From Alloprevotella sp. (GTDB taxonomy: Bacteria > Bacteroidota > Bacteroidia > Bacteroidales > Bacteroidaceae), in NCBI GenBank assembly GCA_017477205.1, contig JAFUXE010000005.1:61460-125459 (forward strand): a stretch of 64,000 nucleotides of DNA, given 5' to 3'. Below are positions 14,114 through 23,131 of this stretch, piece after piece. Position 1 is the first letter of the stretch; each line of letters starts with the position of its first letter. The notes under the pieces are model-generated. The model was not told the DNA's origin, did not search any database, and saw only the letters and a list, made by a program, of their open reading frames with translations. The position numbers and the translations under genes are program-made.

Positions 14114-15400
14114 TCAGCAGGCCTGGTTGAAGAGGGTGTCCGCAGCGGGCTGGTAGGTTTCCCCGGCATCCAGGTGCAGCTGTTGGCGCGTGATGGTGTT
14201 GCGGAAGAAGCTGAAGAAGTGGTCCTCCTCCTGTTTGGCGGACGTCTCCATCCGGTGAAAGAGGTCGCGGCCGACGGTGCCGTAGTTGTATATGCAGCGG
14301 AGGGCCTCGAAGCGGACGTGGGGGCTCGTAGTGTTCTCATACCCGTCGAGCAGCAGTTGCAGGCTGCGCCCGGTGTTCAGGCGCGTCAGGGCGTGGAGAA
14401 TGACGACTTTCGTCTCGTCGGGCTGCGTGATGAGGATGTCGCCAAGGAGGGGCTCACACTCCTCATAGCGCAGGTGTCCCCACGTGCGGCAGATTTCCTC
14501 CATGAGCCGCTTGTTGTTTGTGCCTTTAAAAAGGACCTCAAGCTGGCCGCATGTGGAGCGCTGGCCGAAGCGGCGCATGAGGCGCACGAAGATCTGGCGG
14601 GTTTCGTCGTCCCGCTGGATGGAGGCCCAGTGTGCGAGGTTGGGCAGCTTCAGGCCGTTCTGCTGGCGGCGGTGCAGCACGTAGCCGAGCTCGATTTCGT
14701 CCTTCATGCAGCTGTGGGTGTCGAAGAAGGCGGTTTCGAAATAGCTCAGGTCGCTGTCGGAACTGGACGCTATGGCGGCGTACAGGGCCTGGCGGCGCAC
14801 GTGTGGGCGCTTGTCCCTCATGAGTTTGTTGACGACCCAGAGGCTGACGGAGAGCTTGAAGGTGCGCGCCATGTCCATGGCATGCATCTTGTAGTGCATC
14901 GGACCGAGGCTGACTTCCTCCTCCAGAAAGGCGGGGATGCCGAAGAGGTTCAGAAGGCAGTGGAGGTTGGCATGGGACTTTTCGCAGCTGGTGTCGGCAG
15001 TGAGCCGTTCATATACCATCTGGCAGAACTGGCGGCGCTCATGCTTGTTCCGGAGCAGTTCCCTGGGGTCCGTGGTAAGCTTCCTGCGGCGGAAGAGGCC
15101 GAGGAGCTCTTCGCGCGTCAGCACCTCGCTGGGGGATGCGCTGAAAGCCCGCTCAATGGCTTCGCCGTATTGCCGGGTCAGGCGACGGCGGCGCTTCTGC
15201 TGCTTCCTGAGCTGACGGCGACGGCGCCATATAGCGGCCGTGAAGAAGAGGATGAGGACTGCGGACATCAGTATGAAGCCGACGGCCACCTGGATTTCAT
15301 AGGGGAAATCGCGGTAGATGTCAGCAAGCCGCAGCAAATAATGGGTCAGATAGGCCCAAATGAGTTTGGCGTAGTATGTCAGTGCGGAGATTGCATCCAT
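14114..15400 (-). CDS. HEAT-repeat membrane protein
   Basis: 428 residues from ATG at 15400. An N-terminal segment with a membrane span (about 38-56, 'VAVGFILMSAVLILFFTAAI') and a basic cluster 'RRRRQLRKQQKRRRR' is followed by a helical region with HEAT-like repeats ('HVRRQALYAAIASS', 'IFVRLMRRFG', 'HVRFEALRCIYNYG', 'TKVVILHALTRLNTG'). It probably offers a cytoplasmic protein-binding scaffold at the membrane. In Bacteroidales such genes commonly precede a family-2 glycosyltransferase gene; here only a remnant of that partner remains (13858-14013), so its pathway may be broken. Start at 15400 is preferred over 15430, whose extra codons come from a repeat tract. Confidence 0.7.
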   Translation of the reverse strand: MDAISALTYYAKLIWAYLTHYLLRLADIYRDFPYEIQVAVGFILMSAVLILFFTAAIWRRRRQLRKQQKRRRRLTRQYGEAIERAFSASPSEVLTREELLGLFRRRKLTTDPRELLRNKHERRQFCQMVYERLTADTSCEKSHANLHCLLNLFGIPAFLEEEVSLGPMHYKMHAMDMARTFKLSVSLWVVNKLMRDKRPHVRRQALYAAIASSSDSDLSYFETAFFDTHSCMKDEIELGYVLHRRQQNGLKLPNLAHWASIQRDDETRQIFVRLMRRFGQRSTCGQLEVLFKGTNNKRLMEEICRTWGHLRYEECEPLLGDILITQPDETKVVILHALTRLNTGRSLQLLLDGYENTTSPHVRFEALRCIYNYGTVGRDLFHRMETSAKQEEDHFFSFFRNTITRQQLHLDAGETYQPAADTLFNQAC

Positions 15401-15460
15401 TTTATTTAGTTGACGTGTGACAAGTGACAAGTGACGAGCTTGCTGCGCCTCAAAGGGCTT

Positions 15461-15520
15461 GTTTACTCGTTTACTTGTTAACTTGTTACTCGTTTACTTG
15501 TTTACTCGTTTACTCGTTTA
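15461..15520. repeat. 8-bp tandem repeat GTTTACTY
   Basis: About seven units of GTTTACTC/GTTTACTT, with slight variants, lie directly after (and touch) the 3' end of the merR-type gene, which stops at 15518. Such a tract may vary in length. Confidence 0.75.
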
Positions 15521-16372
15521 TGCACGTTTCGACATTGGCGCGACGGGCACCTGTATGATAGTGAGCCATTTGTCGGGATTCTTCTGGTTCCACGCACCCT
15601 CCACATAGACGGTGCGGCTCTTCCCGGTTACGCGGAGGCTGTTGCGGCGGATGTAGCGGCGCACTTCCTCGAAGTGGCTGTCAAGATGCTCGTAGGTGCC
15701 GTGGAACTTCATGCATACCGCCATGGGGACGGCGTCGAGGCTCTTGAACTGCACAAGGGGGCTGCCAGTGCCGATTTCGTCCACGGGCACGCAGAATTCC
15801 TCGTATCGGTCACGCGGCGGGCCGTTGCCGCAGTTTTCGTCCTCGGAATCGCACTTCACGGAGAAGTAGTAGGCGGGCTGCGCGCGGCGGCAACCGAGCC
15901 GCTGCACTTCGGGATTGATTACGTGGTCGAACAAGGTACCCAGATCGTCCGTGCTACGCGCCTTGTGCCGGTGGAAGGCCACGACGACGGAGGGCAGGGG
16001 TTGCACGGAGATGCGCTCCATGCGGTCCACTTTCTTCTGCGACGAGGTCATCGTCTCAAGCGTGGAGAGGCGCGCCTGGAGGGTGCGTATCTGCCTCTGT
16101 GTCTGCCGCGCCTTTTCCTCCATCTGCGGAATGCTGGGCTTATGGGTTCCCTCGTCCTGAAGCCCGCAGATTTCATCAAGGGAAAACCCCATGCTCTTCA
16201 GCTGGAGAATGCCGTTCACGCGCCGCATCTGCGAAACGTCATAGTAACGGTAGCGCGTCCACTCGTCCACCTTGCACGGGGCAATCAGCCCCAGGGCTTC
16301 GTAGTGCTTCAACGTCTTCACGGTGACGCCGCACAGGCGGGCAAACTCTCCTATCGTCAGTCTTTCACTCAT
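15518..16372 (-). CDS. MerR-family transcriptional regulator with GyrI-like effector domain
   Basis: 284 residues from ATG at 16372 ('MSERLTIGEFARLCGVTVKT'); GTG/ATG codons at 16384 and 16378 would add only a few residues. The N-terminal winged helix (about 4-72) shows 'LKHYEALGLIAPCKVDEWTR' and 'YYDVSQMRRVNGILQLKSMG', typical of MerR. A coiled-coil dimerisation helix (about 85-118) leads to a GyrI/BltR-like ligand-binding domain (about 128-280). Such proteins sense small molecules and activate transport or detoxification genes. There is no obvious target next to it; self-regulation is possible. The leader contains 9-bp repeats able to form a large hairpin. Confidence 0.85.
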   Translation of the reverse strand: MSERLTIGEFARLCGVTVKTLKHYEALGLIAPCKVDEWTRYRYYDVSQMRRVNGILQLKSMGFSLDEICGLQDEGTHKPSIPQMEEKARQTQRQIRTLQARLSTLETMTSSQKKVDRMERISVQPLPSVVVAFHRHKARSTDDLGTLFDHVINPEVQRLGCRRAQPAYYFSVKCDSEDENCGNGPPRDRYEEFCVPVDEIGTGSPLVQFKSLDAVPMAVCMKFHGTYEHLDSHFEEVRRYIRRNSLRVTGKSRTVYVEGAWNQKNPDKWLTIIQVPVAPMSKRA

Positions 16373-16433
16373 TTGCATACTCACGTGTATATATTATTAT
16401 TGTATATTACTCGTCGCAAGCTCTGCTTGCTTG

Positions 16434-16551
16434 GAGTTAAAGGAGTTAAAGGAGTTAAGGGTGTTAAGGGAGTTAAGGACGAATGTCCTACAGCATGGCG
16501 ACGATTCATCCGCCAAGGTATCGTCTTTAACTTCTTTAACTTCTTCAACTT
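16434..16551. repeat. inverted arrays of a 9-bp unit in the MerR gene leader
   Basis: Five units of GAGTTAAAG/GAGTTAAGG type (16434-16478) face three inverse units CTTTAACTT/CTTCAACTT (16525-16551), separated by about 46 bases. On the minus strand this would be a long imperfect hairpin in the untranslated leader of the MerR-type gene. Confidence 0.75.
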
Positions 16552-16611
16552 CCAAAACATGCGAAACTTGAATTATTGTATATCGTCCCCGTCCGAAACG
16601 GTTTTGGAACG

Positions 16612-16619
16612 CAAAGATA
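16612..16619 (-). promoter_or_regulatory. -7 box for the MerR-type gene
   Basis: CAAAGATA on the plus strand reads TATCTTTG leftward, a perfect Bacteroidetes -7 box. It would give a leader of about 230 bases containing the 9-bp arrays. I do not see a good -33 TTTG at the right spacing. Confidence 0.4.
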
Positions 16620-16828
16620 GTGCCGTCCCCAAGGGACAGGTTGCTATGCGAGGGGGCATTTTTGTGTTTATTTAACAAATTTCAGCCCCTTCCCGCGCAT
16701 GAATGCCAACCCGGAGTGCCATTCCGAGGGGCGGCAAGCTCGTCACTTGTCACTCCTCACTTGCCACTCGCCACTCGCCGCGAGAGAAAAAAAGGGAGAG
16801 GAGGAAACGTCGGTTTCCTTTTTTATAG

Positions 16829-16836
16829 TATATTTG
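16829..16836 (+). promoter_or_regulatory. -7 box just ahead of hflX
   Basis: TATATTTG matches TAnnTTTG and ends 8 bases before the ATG of hflX at 16845, the same spacing as at the 92-aa gene of the module. A transcript from it would be essentially leaderless. Confidence 0.5.
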
Positions 16837-16844
16837 CCACCGCT

Positions 16845-18116
16845 ATGATAGAAAAACGACAAACCGGAACAGGACAGGAACGCGAACGAGCCGTGCTCGT
16901 GGCACTCATCACGAAGACGCAGGACGAGCGCAAGACGGAGGAGTACCTGGACGAACTGCAGTTCCTTGCAGAGACGGCGGGTGCCGAGACCGTGCGCCGC
17001 TTCACGCAGCGGATGGACGGCCCCAGCAGCGTGACCTACCTCGGGAAGGGAAAGCTGGAGGAAATTGAGGCCTTCCTGCACCCCGAAGGTGCCGATGAGG
17101 CGCGCGCGGACATGGTCATCTTCGACGACGAACTTTCGGCCAAGCAGATACGCAACATTGAGAACGCCCTGAAGACGCGCGTCATAGACCGCACACAACT
17201 CATCCTGGACATCTTCGCCATGCGCGCACAGACAGCAGAGGCGAAGACGCAGGTGGAGCTGGCACAATATAAATATATGCTCCCGCGACTGCAACGCATG
17301 TGGACGCACCTGGAACGTCAGGGCGGCGGCTCGGGCTCGGGCGGCGGAAAGGGCAGCGTGGGACTGCGCGGACCGGGCGAGACGCAGCTGGAGATGGACC
17401 GCCGCATCATCCTGAACCGCATGTCGCTGCTGAAAGGGCGCTTAGCAGAGATAGACAAACAAAAGCGGACGCAACGCTCCAACCGAGGCCGCATGATACG
17501 CGTGGCCCTCGTGGGCTACACGAACGTGGGCAAGAGCACGCTGCTGAACCTGCTGGCGAAGTCGGAGGTCTTTGCGGAGAACAAGCTCTTCGCCACGCTG
17601 GACACGACCGTCCGCAAGGTGGTCATCGAGAACCTGCCCTTCCTGCTGACGGACACGGTGGGCTTCATCCGCAAGCTGCCCACGGACCTCGTGGAAAGCT
17701 TCAAGAGCACGCTGGACGAGGTGCGCGAGGCAGACCTTCTGCTGCACGTGGTGGACATCTCCCACCCGGACTTCGAGGAGCAGATAGAGGTGGTGAACAA
17801 GACGCTGGCAGACCTGGGCTGCGCCCAGACGCCGACGGTCATCATCTTCAACAAGACGGACGCCTACCGCTGGGTAGAGAAGGAGGCCGACGACCTCACG
17901 CCGCCCACGCGCGAAAACATCTCTCTCCCGGAACTCATGAAGACGTGGATGGCGCGCCTCGAAGGCGACTGCCTCTTCATCTCAGCACGCGAGCGTCTGA
18001 ACATCGACGAGCTGAAGGACCTCATGTACCGCCGCGTGCGCGAGCTCCACGTGCAGAAATACCCCTACAACGACTTCCTCTTCCAGCAGTACGACGCGGA
18101 GGGGCGGGCGATGTAA
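16845..18116 (+). CDS. hflX: ribosome-associated GTPase HflX
   Basis: 423 residues from ATG at 16845. The N-terminal HflX domain (about 20-195) contains 'DELQFLAETAGAETVRRFTQ', 'VTYLGKGKLEEIEAFL' and the glycine-rich linker 'GGGSGSGGGKGSVGLRGPGE'. The GTPase domain (about 205-365) has G1 'ALVGYTNVGKSTLLNL', G3 'LTDTVGFIRKLP' and G4 'IIFNKTDAY'. HflX binds the 50S subunit and helps split or rescue stalled ribosomes. The upstream in-frame extension was rejected because it runs through simple repeats and a promoter. It is probably monocistronic: a pair of REP-like hairpins follows directly after the stop. Confidence 0.92.
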   Translation: MIEKRQTGTGQERERAVLVALITKTQDERKTEEYLDELQFLAETAGAETVRRFTQRMDGPSSVTYLGKGKLEEIEAFLHPEGADEARADMVIFDDELSAKQIRNIENALKTRVIDRTQLILDIFAMRAQTAEAKTQVELAQYKYMLPRLQRMWTHLERQGGGSGSGGGKGSVGLRGPGETQLEMDRRIILNRMSLLKGRLAEIDKQKRTQRSNRGRMIRVALVGYTNVGKSTLLNLLAKSEVFAENKLFATLDTTVRKVVIENLPFLLTDTVGFIRKLPTDLVESFKSTLDEVREADLLLHVVDISHPDFEEQIEVVNKTLADLGCAQTPTVIIFNKTDAYRWVEKEADDLTPPTRENISLPELMKTWMARLEGDCLFISARERLNIDELKDLMYRRVRELHVQKYPYNDFLFQQYDAEGRAM

Positions 18117-18255
18117 AAGCCCCCTCCAACCTCCCCCCTCCGGGGGAGGCTTCCAGATTCCCAGAAGAAAGCATAATAGAATCACACAATAATCATATAT
18201 ACAACTGAGCCACTCTGAACCCCTCCCCCGGAGGGGGGGAGGCGGGAGGGGGCTC
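18117..18255. repeat. pair of inverted REP-like half-elements between hflX and metY
   Basis: Left half: head AAGCCCCCTCCAAC, then hairpin 18130-18149 (arms CCTCCCCC/GGGGGAGG). Right half (about 18218-18255): the same structure in inverse orientation, ending GGGAGGGGGCTCC 7 bases before the metY start. About 65 AT-rich bases lie between. The arrangement could serve as terminator for hflX and as leader for metY. The left hairpin is identical to those inside the receptor gene at 1896 and 1947. Confidence 0.85.
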
Positions 18256-18262
18256 CATAACA

Positions 18263-19558
18263 ATGAAAAAGCAACTCCGTCCCGCGACGCTCTGCGTCCG
18301 CGCAGGCTACACGCCGAAGAACGGCGAACCCGTGGAGCCGCCCATCGTGCAGAGCACCACGTTCAAGTATAACAGCAGCGACGACATGGCGCGCCTCTTC
18401 GACCTCGAGGCCGAAGGCTATTTCTACACGCGCCTGCAAAACCCCACCAGCGACGCCGTGGCCGCAAAGATAGCCGCCCTCGAAGGCGGCATCGGTGCCG
18501 TGCTCACCAGTTCCGGGCAGGCCGCAAACCTCTTTGCGGTGCTCAATGTCTGCGAGGCGGGCAGCCACATCGTCAGCTCCTCGGAGATATACGGCGGCAC
18601 CTTCAACCTCTTTGGCGTCACGCTGAAGAAGATGGGCATCGGCTGCACCTTCGTGAGCCCCGACGCCAGCGAGGAGGAAATCCTCGCCGCCTTCCGCCCC
18701 GAGACGCGCGCCCTCTTCGGTGAAACCATCTCCAACCCCGGCTGCGCCGTGCTGGACATAGAGAAGTTTGCCCGCATAGCCCACCGCCAGGGCGTACCCC
18801 TCATCGTGGACAACACCTTCGCCACGCCCGTCAACTGCCGCCCCTTTGAGTGGGGCGCGGACATCGTGACGCACAGCACGACGAAGTACATGGACGGCAT
18901 GGCCACGCAGGTGGGCGGCTGCGTGGTCGATAGCGGCAACTTCCCCTGGGACGAGCACGCCGCGAAGTACCCCGGCCTCACCACGCCCGACGCCTCCTAC
19001 CACGGCCTCACTTACACAAAAGCCTTCGGCAAGATGGGCTTCACGATGAAGCTCGTGGCGCAGCTGATGCGCGACCTCGGCTCCACACCCTCGCCGCAGA
19101 ACGCCTTTCTCCTGAACCTCGGCCTGCAGACGCTGCACCTGCGCATGCGCCAGCACTGCCGGAACGCACAGCGCATCGCTGAGTTCCTGACTGCAGACCC
19201 GCGCGTGGCATGGGTGCACTACAGCGGACTGCCCGGCGACGCCCACTACGAGCGCGCCCGCAAGTACCTGCCCCAAGGCTCCTGCGGCGTCATCGCCTTC
19301 GGACTGAAGGGCGACCGCCAGACCGCTGTGCAGTTCATGGACTCCCTGCGCCTCATCAACATTGCCACCCACGTGGCCGACGCCCGCACCTGCGTGCTGC
19401 ATCCCGCCAGCCACACCCACCGCCAGCTCTCCGACGAACAGCTGCGCGAGGCCGGCGTCCCCGTGGACCTCATCCGCCTCAGCGTAGGCATCGAGGACGT
19501 TGAAGACCTGCTGGACGACATCCGCCAAGCACTGGACACGAGACAAAACCAGAACTAA
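18263..19558 (+). CDS. metY: O-acetylhomoserine sulfhydrylase (PLP-dependent, MetY type)
   Basis: 431 residues of the Cys/Met-metabolism PLP family. Visible features: 'GYFYTRLQNPTSDAVAAKIA', the glycine-rich cofactor loop 'TSSGQAANLFAVLN', 'LIVDNTFATPVNCRPFEWGA', and the PLP-binding lysine in 'THSTTKYMDG' (K208), with a long insert after it ('SGNFPWDEHAAKYPGLTTPD') typical of MetY rather than MetB or MetC. The reaction joins O-acetylhomoserine with sulfide to give homocysteine for methionine synthesis; a methionine gamma-lyase is less likely because of that insert. The start codon is 7 bases after a REP-like half-element, so the ribosome-binding region is element-derived. Confidence 0.88.
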   Translation: MKKQLRPATLCVRAGYTPKNGEPVEPPIVQSTTFKYNSSDDMARLFDLEAEGYFYTRLQNPTSDAVAAKIAALEGGIGAVLTSSGQAANLFAVLNVCEAGSHIVSSSEIYGGTFNLFGVTLKKMGIGCTFVSPDASEEEILAAFRPETRALFGETISNPGCAVLDIEKFARIAHRQGVPLIVDNTFATPVNCRPFEWGADIVTHSTTKYMDGMATQVGGCVVDSGNFPWDEHAAKYPGLTTPDASYHGLTYTKAFGKMGFTMKLVAQLMRDLGSTPSPQNAFLLNLGLQTLHLRMRQHCRNAQRIAEFLTADPRVAWVHYSGLPGDAHYERARKYLPQGSCGVIAFGLKGDRQTAVQFMDSLRLINIATHVADARTCVLHPASHTHRQLSDEQLREAGVPVDLIRLSVGIEDVEDLLDDIRQALDTRQNQN

Positions 19559-19589
19559 TAATCCCCCAATCCCCCTAATCCCCTCCCCC

Positions 19590-21491
19590 ATGAAAAGAAC
19601 CTCATTCATCCTCGCCCTCTGCCTGAGCCTCTGCATGGCTGGCCTGGCGCAACGTCCCTACACCATCTACCCCGTGCCCCACGAGCAGCACGCTGCCGAT
19701 GCCTGCGCCGACTTCACGCAGCAGGTGAGCATCGTGGCAGAAGCGGGCATCGACAAGGTCACCGTGCAGCGTGCCGTGCAGATTCTTGAAGAGCACGGCC
19801 TCGTGGCCGTCGTGACGGAGAAAGCCCCGAAGGAAGGTAGCTGCCTGTTGCTGGGCGTGAACGCATCAAAGGGCGTGGCCGACAAGGCCGCCACGAAGCA
19901 GCAGCTCTGCCGCAAGGTCTTTGAGAAAGAGAAGTATGACCGCCACATCCTCAGCCTCACGGCCGACAAGGCGGGACATGCGCAGGTAGTCATCCTCGGC
20001 GAAAACACGGATGCCGTATTCTGCGGCCTCGCCTCCCTGGAGCAGATGCTTGACCGCGGCACCCTCGGCCTCCCCTGTGTCACGCTCTACGACTATGCCG
20101 ACCTGAAGGACCGCGGCGTCATCGAGGGCTACTACGGCGTGCCCTACAGCGCAGCCGTGACGAAGGACCTCTTCCGCTTCATGGCGCGCTACAAGATGAA
20201 CTGCTACATGTACGGCGCGAAGAGCGACCCCTACCACTCCCGCTACTGGGCTGAGCCCTACCCCACCACCATCACGCCCGAACAGGAGCGCATCGGCTAC
20301 CTGACGCAGCAGATGCTCAGCGACATCACCGCCGTGGCCACCGCCTCGAAGGTGAACTTCATCTGGGCCATCCACCCGGGACAGGCCTTCACGAATGCTG
20401 ACAACAAAAGCGTCCTCTCCGAGATTATGCGGAAGTTCGAGGCCATGCACGCCCTTGGCGTGCGCCAGTTCGGAGTCTTCGTGGACGACGTGGGCGTGCC
20501 CGACGATGCCGCTATGCTGCGCCTCGGTGCCGACCGCCTGACGGAACTGCAGGCACGCATCGACGACCGCTGGAACACCGCCTCCGCCGCACCTGCCGAC
20601 ACCGTGAAGCCGCTCCACTACGTGCCGCAGCTCTACGCCTTCTCGTGGGTGTCGCGCGAAAAGGGCAAACGCTTCTTCGAGAGCCTGAAGGACGTGCCCG
20701 CGAAGGTGAACATCTACATCACGGGGCGCAACGTATGGAGCGTGCCCAACACGGAAGACCTCGCCATCGTGCGCGACTGGATGGGGCGCGAAGCCAGCTG
20801 GTGGTGGAACTACCCCTGCAACGACAACGACATGACGAAGCTTTTCCCCATGGATATGTACTCCAACTTCCGCGACGAAAAGCACATTGCCAACCTCGCC
20901 CGCCTGGAGCCCGCCCTCAGCGGCACGCACACGCTCATCCTCAACCCGATGCAGCAGGGCGAGATATCCAAAATAGCCCTCTTCAGTGCCGCCGACTACG
21001 CATGGAACAACGCCGCCTTCGACAACCAGCAGTCCTGGGAGGCAGCACTGCCCGCCGTGGTGGGGGAGAAATACGCCCCTGCCCTGCGCACCGTAGCCCC
21101 CTACCTGCGCTACTATGACGAGGACGCCCTCGCCTATCTCACAGGCGACTACAAGAACGGACAGCGCGACTTCCCCGGCGCCCTCGCCGCAGAGCTGCGC
21201 CGCGTGAACGCCGCCTGCCGCACGCTGGAAGGCCTCAGGACGTCCGCCCGCGAGAGCGACCGCCTCTTCTACGACGACGTGCGCCCCTGGCTCCTGAAGC
21301 TCCGCGACATGACGGCCGAGGCCGCAGCACGCATCGAGGGCAAGGAAGCCCCCGACTTCTCCGCAAACGAGGAGCTCTACCACTTCCCCATCCTCAACGG
21401 CATGGGCGAGGACATCAAGCTCGAAACCCGCGAAGCCGAGCCCGCAGCCCGCATCCTGGAGCCGCTGTTGCAATGGCTGAGGGAGAAGTAA
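19590..21491 (+). CDS. GH84 beta-N-acetylglucosaminidase (O-GlcNAcase-like)
   Basis: 633 residues from ATG at 19590, with a signal peptide ending near 'MAGLAQ' (about 20). An N-terminal GH20b-like alpha/beta domain (about 22-170) is followed by the GH84 barrel: 'RGVIEGYYGVPYSAAVTKDL' (about 175-195), 'MNCYMYGAKSDPYHSRYW', and the catalytic aspartate pair in 'FGVFVDDVGVP' (D299, D300), then 'WWWNYPCNDND'. A helical domain completes it. The family removes beta-linked N-acetylglucosamine by substrate-assisted catalysis; in gut Bacteroidales it acts on host glycans. The enzyme is predicted periplasmic or surface. It is 31 bases after metY, but pathway linkage is not implied. Confidence 0.92.
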   Translation: MKRTSFILALCLSLCMAGLAQRPYTIYPVPHEQHAADACADFTQQVSIVAEAGIDKVTVQRAVQILEEHGLVAVVTEKAPKEGSCLLLGVNASKGVADKAATKQQLCRKVFEKEKYDRHILSLTADKAGHAQVVILGENTDAVFCGLASLEQMLDRGTLGLPCVTLYDYADLKDRGVIEGYYGVPYSAAVTKDLFRFMARYKMNCYMYGAKSDPYHSRYWAEPYPTTITPEQERIGYLTQQMLSDITAVATASKVNFIWAIHPGQAFTNADNKSVLSEIMRKFEAMHALGVRQFGVFVDDVGVPDDAAMLRLGADRLTELQARIDDRWNTASAAPADTVKPLHYVPQLYAFSWVSREKGKRFFESLKDVPAKVNIYITGRNVWSVPNTEDLAIVRDWMGREASWWWNYPCNDNDMTKLFPMDMYSNFRDEKHIANLARLEPALSGTHTLILNPMQQGEISKIALFSAADYAWNNAAFDNQQSWEAALPAVVGEKYAPALRTVAPYLRYYDEDALAYLTGDYKNGQRDFPGALAAELRRVNAACRTLEGLRTSARESDRLFYDDVRPWLLKLRDMTAEAAARIEGKEAPDFSANEELYHFPILNGMGEDIKLETREAEPAARILEPLLQWLREK

Positions 21492-21581
21492 GACTGAAAG
21501 TTTCAGAGTACTCAGAATACTCAGAACACTCAGATTACTCAGACAATTCAGAATCCATAATAGCCTTAAGCTTCCAACATC

Positions 21582-23045
21582 ATGAAAAGAATCGCATTAA
21601 CCTTCGCGCTGTGCCTCTTTGCCCTTGTTAGCGCCACGGCACAGACCATCAACAAAAACAACAAGTTCTGGGACGGCCAGTACCTCTACGTCGCCGAACT
21701 GCAACCCAAGAACACCGTAGCCCTCAAGGGCATGGACATCACCGGCCACCAGCAGGACATCCTGCTGAAGAAGGAAAAGAAAGCCGGCGAGTACACGCTG
21801 CTAAAGAACGGCGACCAAGCTCCCTTCGGCTGCCTGTGGGGAAGCCGCGTGCAGTACGTGCGCCGCAACGGCATGAACTTCCTCGCCTTCTACGTGGAGG
21901 AGCACACCGTCGGCCAGACCATCGTACTCACGCCCGACAACATCGTCACCTGCACCGAGCAGGAACGCATCGCCGAAGAAGAGAGCGACCCCATGAGCCT
22001 TCTCTCCAGCTGGATTATGAACCAGCACTACCTTTCGCGCATCGTCCCCGACGACCTCCAGTACATGGCCGACCACCTGCGCAACCTGCCGCGCCGCGAC
22101 TTCATTGAGCAGACCAACCTCCAGCTCATCGGCTACGCCCTCACATGGGGTCTCGGCGCCGACGGACGCGAACCCGGCGAGGAGGAGACGGGCGCCCAGG
22201 CTGCAGGCGACGCCCTGGACGACATCATTACCGTCAGCAACGAGCGCGAATTCCTTGCCGCCCTCGGCAGCAACCGCACCGTCCGCATCGCCGACGGCAC
22301 GACGCTCTTCCTCTCGAACATGCTTGAGGACAAGGCCTTCTTCTCCCAGGCCGGACGCGCATGGCGTAACGACTACTACGCCGAGCGCAGCGGTTCGAAG
22401 CAGCTCATCGTCAGCTGCGAACGCTTCGACGGACGCCAGCTGGAGCTCGTCAACGTCCACAACCTCACCATCAAGGGCGGCCGCGACTGCCACATCATCG
22501 TCAGCCCCCGCTATGCCAACGTGCTGAACCTCTACAGCTGCCGCAACGTCAGCATCGAGAACCTCACCATCGGCCACACCGAGGAAGGCTACTGCGAGGG
22601 CGGCGTCATCTATGCCGAAGGCAGCGAAGCCCTGCGCATCACGAACTGCGACCTCTACGGCTGCGGCACCTACGGACTGGAGGCACAAGGCAGCAGCGAC
22701 ATCGTCATGGAACGCACCGTCATCCACGACTGCTCCTACGGCATCATGACCGTCTTCGGCTCCCAGAACCTCACGTTCCGCGACTGCGACTTCGTGCGCT
22801 GCCGCGAATTCGGCCTCCTGGAGTTCGGGGAGGACTGCTACAACGTGAAGTTCGAAGGCTGCCGCTTCGCACAGAACAAGGGTGCGCTCTTTGCCAACCT
22901 CTGCCCCGTTACCCTTAGCGGCTGCGAGGTATATCACGAGGGCGGCGTCGGTTCCGGCTACGAACTCCTGGAGTACAGCGGCAAGGACACCACCTTCGAC
23001 GGCAACATCAGCCAGCTCCCGTCCCGCCGCATCGGTCCGAAGTGA
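21582..23045 (+). CDS. exported right-handed beta-helix protein
   Basis: 487 residues. A signal peptide (about 1-20, ending 'VSATAQ') is followed by an N-terminal domain (about 22-200) of unknown type, then a right-handed parallel beta-helix (about 215-450) with repeated coils such as 'LELVNVHNLTIKGGRDCHII', 'LNLYSCRNVSIENLTIGHTE', 'LRITNCDLYGCGTYGLEAQG' and 'LTFRDCDFVRCREFGLLEF'. Such helices often bind or cut polysaccharides, but no catalytic residues can be assigned. It follows the GH84 gene after about 90 bases containing ACTCAGAA-type direct repeats and may be co-expressed. A strong hairpin lies just after it. Confidence 0.75.
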   Translation: MKRIALTFALCLFALVSATAQTINKNNKFWDGQYLYVAELQPKNTVALKGMDITGHQQDILLKKEKKAGEYTLLKNGDQAPFGCLWGSRVQYVRRNGMNFLAFYVEEHTVGQTIVLTPDNIVTCTEQERIAEEESDPMSLLSSWIMNQHYLSRIVPDDLQYMADHLRNLPRRDFIEQTNLQLIGYALTWGLGADGREPGEEETGAQAAGDALDDIITVSNEREFLAALGSNRTVRIADGTTLFLSNMLEDKAFFSQAGRAWRNDYYAERSGSKQLIVSCERFDGRQLELVNVHNLTIKGGRDCHIIVSPRYANVLNLYSCRNVSIENLTIGHTEEGYCEGGVIYAEGSEALRITNCDLYGCGTYGLEAQGSSDIVMERTVIHDCSYGIMTVFGSQNLTFRDCDFVRCREFGLLEFGEDCYNVKFEGCRFAQNKGALFANLCPVTLSGCEVYHEGGVGSGYELLEYSGKDTTFDGNISQLPSRRIGPK

Positions 23046-23098
23046 CCGCTCCCCACGGAGGCACAAGACAAGTCCCCCGAGAAGGGGCTGCATACCAA

Positions 23099-23131
23099 TT
23101 CCCCGCACGGACGTATGTGCCGTGCGGGGAA
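23099..23131 (+). terminator. strong hairpin terminator
   Basis: Perfect 12-bp arms TTCCCCGCACGG (23099-23110) and CCGTGCGGGGAA (23120-23131) are followed by TTTCTTTTG. It ends the metY/GH84/beta-helix stretch. Confidence 0.8.

Noticed and set aside
16620..16844. 75-codon N-terminal extension of HflX
   Set aside because: The extra residues derive from simple repeats and overlap the -7 box; HflX homology begins at the ATG at 16845.
18182..19636. 484-codon open frame antisense to metY
   Set aside because: Low-complexity Val/Gly/Ala/His-rich translation and a complete, recognisable enzyme on the other strand.
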